Source: CAZEHS01 sp964649745 (GTDB lineage: Bacteria > Bacillota > Clostridia > Peptostreptococcales > Acidaminobacteraceae). From it: 15,762 bases of DNA. Made by a program: the position numbers and the translations under genes. Location of the stretch: NCBI GenBank assembly GCA_964649745.1, contig CAZYQI010000050.1:1-15762 (forward strand), read 5' to 3'. Shown piece by piece: positions 14,328 to 15,762 of this stretch. Each line of letters begins with the position of its first letter. Position 1 is the first letter of the stretch. Below the pieces are notes generated by a model. That model was not told the DNA's origin. It searched no databases and saw only the letters and a list, made by a program, of their open reading frames with translations.

Positions 14328-14507
14328 TTACCCCTTTCTTACCTTCGAGCTTTGAATCATGTCTCCGCCTACATGTTTTCCTGACTGAGTGTTTGAAGCT
14401 TTTCCAAACAAAAATCCACCTACAAATGTTGCAAGTAGGCTAATTAGGAATGCACCTAAAGAAGTTGATGGGTCTATCAGGTTTAAGAATTGGTTAAAAA
14501 TATTCAT
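14328..14507 (-). CDS. Small membrane peptide with C-terminal GDMIQ motif (cassette 2)
   Basis: A 59-residue protein: a polar N-terminus, one hydrophobic span with glycines (about residues 16-35), and a tail GKHVGGDMIQSSKVRKG (43-59). The tail closely resembles the N-terminus of the following gene product (GENISGDMIQNSVVIKN). I chose ATG 14507, where GGAGGG lies 4 nt upstream; the frame opens at 14519, within that site. Coupling to the next gene suggests a membrane anchor that binds its partner through the shared motif. That role is inference. No known family. Confidence 0.65.
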   Translation of the reverse strand: MNIFNQFLNLIDPSTSLGAFLISLLATFVGGFLFGKASNTQSGKHVGGDMIQSSKVRKG

Positions 14508-14536
14508 TTTTCCCTCCATTTTTTATTGTTAATGTC

Positions 14537-14696
14537 AGTTAACGTTCCGGGTTTGCGACGCCCTTGAACCGGACAGGAGGAGCCTGACCTCGTAGGCGGG
14601 GCTTGCCCCCCCCGTGAAGGGGTGTGGTTTCGGGCGACCGTCCGAAATCGGCCCCCGAAGTGCCCGAAAGCCTTGCGCAAGACCCATTGTTTAGGC
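14537..14696 (-). other. Integron attC site (attC-B)
   Basis: Minus strand: R'' GCCTAAA (14690-14696, containing the stop codon TAA of the gene before it). L'' is GGGTCTTGCG, which pairs with the L' strand as GGGT-TTGCG with one extra C. A long variable centre has hairpins GGGGC-TT-GCCCC (14598-14609) and TTTCGG/CCGAAA (14628-14647). The shared L' block and R' GTTAACT (14537-14543) follow. At 160 nt it is long but within the range of known attC sites. R'' is exactly complementary over six bases to the start of the cassette that it closes (TTAGGC). Confidence 0.8.
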
Positions 14697-15357
14697 AGAC
14701 GTTAAACCAATTCCAAGGAATCTTGCATTTTCAAAATCAATGTATCTTTCAAGTGTCAGTTCATATCCGTCATTGAACTGGATACAACAAGTGCAAAGAA
14801 AGGGTTCATGTGCTGACGTATGTACTCCGATTTTTCCATGTGAATTGCTTCCTTCAAATATTTTGTTTCCCCACATGTGTCCAAAGAAAAATTCTGTTTT
14901 AATCACATCCTGAAAATTGCCATCTTTATGTCTTATTAAATAAATATACGCATCATATACTTGATCTGGATTGGATGTTGGTCTCAATACATGGGTTAAA
15001 AATATCCCTCGATTGTTTTCATATATCTTTACTCTATGTTTTTCACGTTTCGAAGATTCTGTTCCCACAGCAATCGTTGAAGCTTCTATATGCTGAGGTT
15101 CTGCATAATTTAAGTTTTTTAAGTCTTCTCCAATTTCTATTGGACCTGCTTTTAATGAACTGCCACTTTTAATTCTTTCTATTATCGCACCAAAAATTTT
15201 CCGTACATTATCTTTGAAAATAAGAGCTATGATCAGGACCGTCATCCATTGGAAAACAGTTTGAAATAAAGGAACGTAGTCTTTTAACTGTACAAAAGCA
15301 TCAATTGTCTTTTGTGTCATTTTGCTCTCCAATCTTTATTGGTTTAATGTTGCCTAA
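14543..15357 (-). mobile_element. Integron gene cassette 1 (single gene)
   Basis: Runs from the TT of R' GTTAGGC (15352-15358) to the G of R' in attC-B. The first six bases, TTAGGC, are complementary to R'' GCCTAA at the far end. The outer bases also match (TTTAATGTTGCC against TTTAACGTCTGCC on opposite ends). One minus-strand gene is inside. Only 37 nt separate the core from its ATG, so transcription must come from the right. Confidence 0.78.
14691..15320 (-). CDS. Membrane-anchored protein with a possible pYEATS-like C-terminal domain
   Basis: A 209-residue protein with one transmembrane segment near residues 18-36, then a cytosolic linker RIKSGSSLKAGPIEIGEDLK (49-68). A C-terminal domain (about 95-196) follows. 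Its closing strand pattern PFLCTCCIQFNDGYELTLER (173-192) resembles the end of prokaryotic YEATS (pYEATS) domains, which occur in membrane-linked conflict and immunity proteins. The match is by eye and the middle is divergent, so the domain call is tentative. The start is ATG 15320, with GGAGA upstream; the open frame continues to 15332. The stop codon forms part of the attC-B R'' box. Confidence 0.7.
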   Translation of the reverse strand: MTQKTIDAFVQLKDYVPLFQTVFQWMTVLIIALIFKDNVRKIFGAIIERIKSGSSLKAGPIEIGEDLKNLNYAEPQHIEASTIAVGTESSKREKHRVKIYENNRGIFLTHVLRPTSNPDQVYDAYIYLIRHKDGNFQDVIKTEFFFGHMWGNKIFEGSNSHGKIGVHTSAHEPFLCTCCIQFNDGYELTLERYIDFENARFLGIGLTSA

Positions 15358-15445
15358 CGTTTTGCATTGCCGACGCCTTCGAACCGGACAGGAATAAACC
15401 GACCCCAACATGCCCGAAACCCTTGCGGCAGATGCTGGGTTATGT
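15352..15445 (-). other. Integron attC site (attC-A)
   Basis: Minus strand: R'' ACATAAC (15439-15445), L'' GCATCTGCCG, a short centre, L' CGGCAATGC, and R' GTTAGGC (15352-15358), a perfect GTTRRRY core. L'' pairs fully with L' except for one extra C, the extrahelical base that orients the integrase. It is 94 nt long. It closes a cassette whose body lies to the right and starts beyond the window. Confidence 0.82.
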
Positions 15446-15533
15446 GCTGGCCGGGGGTGAGCGGATGCGCAGGACGCGCAGCAGCGATTGCTCTTACTTT
15501 TCGGCACCTACTAACAGGCATTTTCAGCAGTTT

Positions 15534-15656
15534 TCAGATAATCTCATACAGCCATTCACTGCGTGGGCAGAAACTTTCTATAACCACTGTTTCAATGAAA
15601 AAAACTTCGTCTTTATATTCTCCCCATTTTGCTCTATCACTCTTTTCAATTGCCAT
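15534..15656 (-). CDS. Possible 40-residue protein of the third, incomplete cassette
   Basis: A short frame from ATG 15656: MAIEKSDRAKWGEYKDEVFF and 20 further residues, ending TGA. It lies in the cassette closed by attC-A, where a gene is expected, and its direction is correct. No clear ribosome binding site precedes it and I recognise no family. It could be a fragment of a longer decayed gene. The remaining bases 15446-15533 and 15709-15762 show no gene; 15451-15500 is G+C-rich flank of the attC. Confidence 0.3.
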   Translation of the reverse strand: MAIEKSDRAKWGEYKDEVFFIETVVIESFCPRSEWLYEII

Positions 15657-15662
15657 TCAATT

Positions 15663-15708
15663 ATGATGAATAATGACAAAGAAAAATGATGAATAATGAC
15701 AAAGAAAA
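15663..15708. repeat. 23-bp perfect tandem duplication
   Basis: A 23-nt unit beginning ATGATGAATAATGAC occurs twice head to tail with no mismatch (15663-15685 and 15686-15708). It lies between the TTGACA box at 15710-15715 (minus strand) and the short frame at 15656. Confidence 0.95.
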
Positions 15709-15709
15709 A

Positions 15710-15715
15710 TGTCAA
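15710..15715 (-). promoter_or_regulatory. Candidate -35 box upstream of the array
   Basis: A perfect TTGACA on the minus strand points toward the cassettes. No good -10 hexamer stands 16-18 nt downstream, where the tandem duplication lies; CATAAT occurs further on. A promoter here is possible but unproven. Confidence 0.25.
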
Positions 15716-15762
15716 GCATTTTTGATTATGTCCCAAAATAGCCAAAACATTAGCACCAGCTT

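Larger units (their letters stand above)
12915..14542 (-). mobile_element. Integron gene cassette 2 (two-gene)
   Basis: Bounded by the core of attC-B on the right and attC-C on the left. The cassette starts TTAACTGACATTAA and ends, before its attC, with TTAACGTCAGTTAA, a 13/14 inverted match. This is strong evidence that the two ends once met in a circular cassette. It holds two minus-strand genes and no promoter, since only about 35 nt separate the core from the first ATG. The coding part is visibly more A+T-rich than the genes to the left of 12900. Confidence 0.7.

Noticed and set aside
15301..15507. 68-residue leftward frame over attC-A and the start of the pYEATS-like gene
   Set aside because: It is a reading of the folded attC bases, overlaps a better gene start, and is rich in Arg, Pro, Ala and Ser as expected from G+C-rich non-coding DNA.
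15367..15689. Rightward open frames of 99 and 88 residues crossing attC-A
   Set aside because: They run through the attC site and the A+T-rich flank, have no ribosome binding site, and oppose the cassette direction. The composition is not protein-like.

Overview
The window looks like accessory DNA from an anaerobic bacterium, most likely a Clostridia-type member of Bacillota. The reasons are strong GGAGG-type ribosome binding sites before almost every gene, occasional TTG/GTG starts, and anaerobe-style proteins (a polyferredoxin, a desulfoferrodoxin fusion, a TudS-like desulfidase). A spirochaete that has acquired Bacillota-type genes cannot be excluded. Nearly all genes lie on the minus strand. 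The one clear exception is the TudS-like gene at 7877-8431, which has its own promoter and terminator.

Left edge (1-184): a hairpin resembling an IS200/IS605 end, next to the N-terminal stub of a phosphinothricin-type acetyltransferase. Positions 246-5210: DTW-domain tRNA modification enzyme, small membrane protein, CPBP membrane protease, DUF1697 protein, polyferredoxin, an HTH regulator fused to a complete desulfoferrodoxin, and a nucleotidyltransferase. Positions 5252-7678: two GNAT acetyltransferases, a DUF3788 protein and a DJ-1/PfpI protein. Positions 7877-10628: TudS-like desulfidase, nucleotidyltransferase, a decayed VOC gene, an HD phosphohydrolase, and a secreted-type protein gene with a nonsense codon. 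Positions 10844-12876: two more GNATs, a membrane protein with a HEFGH metalloprotease motif, and a small membrane protein. These are single-function accessory genes, packed closely and often with overlapping stops and starts. Several are broken, so the region is both gaining and losing genes.

Right part (12909-15762): the character changes. Three G+C-rich sites of about 94-160 nt separate A+T-rich genes. They carry integron attC features: R' core, R'' partner, L''/L' arms with an extra unpaired C, and a variable centre. The six bases that begin each complete cassette are exactly complementary to the R'' bases at its far end, and the complementarity extends further out. This identifies two complete gene cassettes and part of a third. 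Cassette 1 encodes one membrane-anchored protein with a possible pYEATS-like domain. Cassette 2 encodes two translationally coupled proteins: a 59-residue membrane peptide and a 424-residue protein of unknown function. They share a GDMIQ-type motif at their adjoining ends. Neither cassette has its own promoter. No integrase lies in the window; from cassette polarity it would be to the right if it exists. The leftmost attC has lost its recombination core, so it probably marks the fossil end of the array. The two-gene cassette is the best candidate for an undescribed system, perhaps a membrane-tethered sensor or effector pair, but its function is not shown by the sequence.
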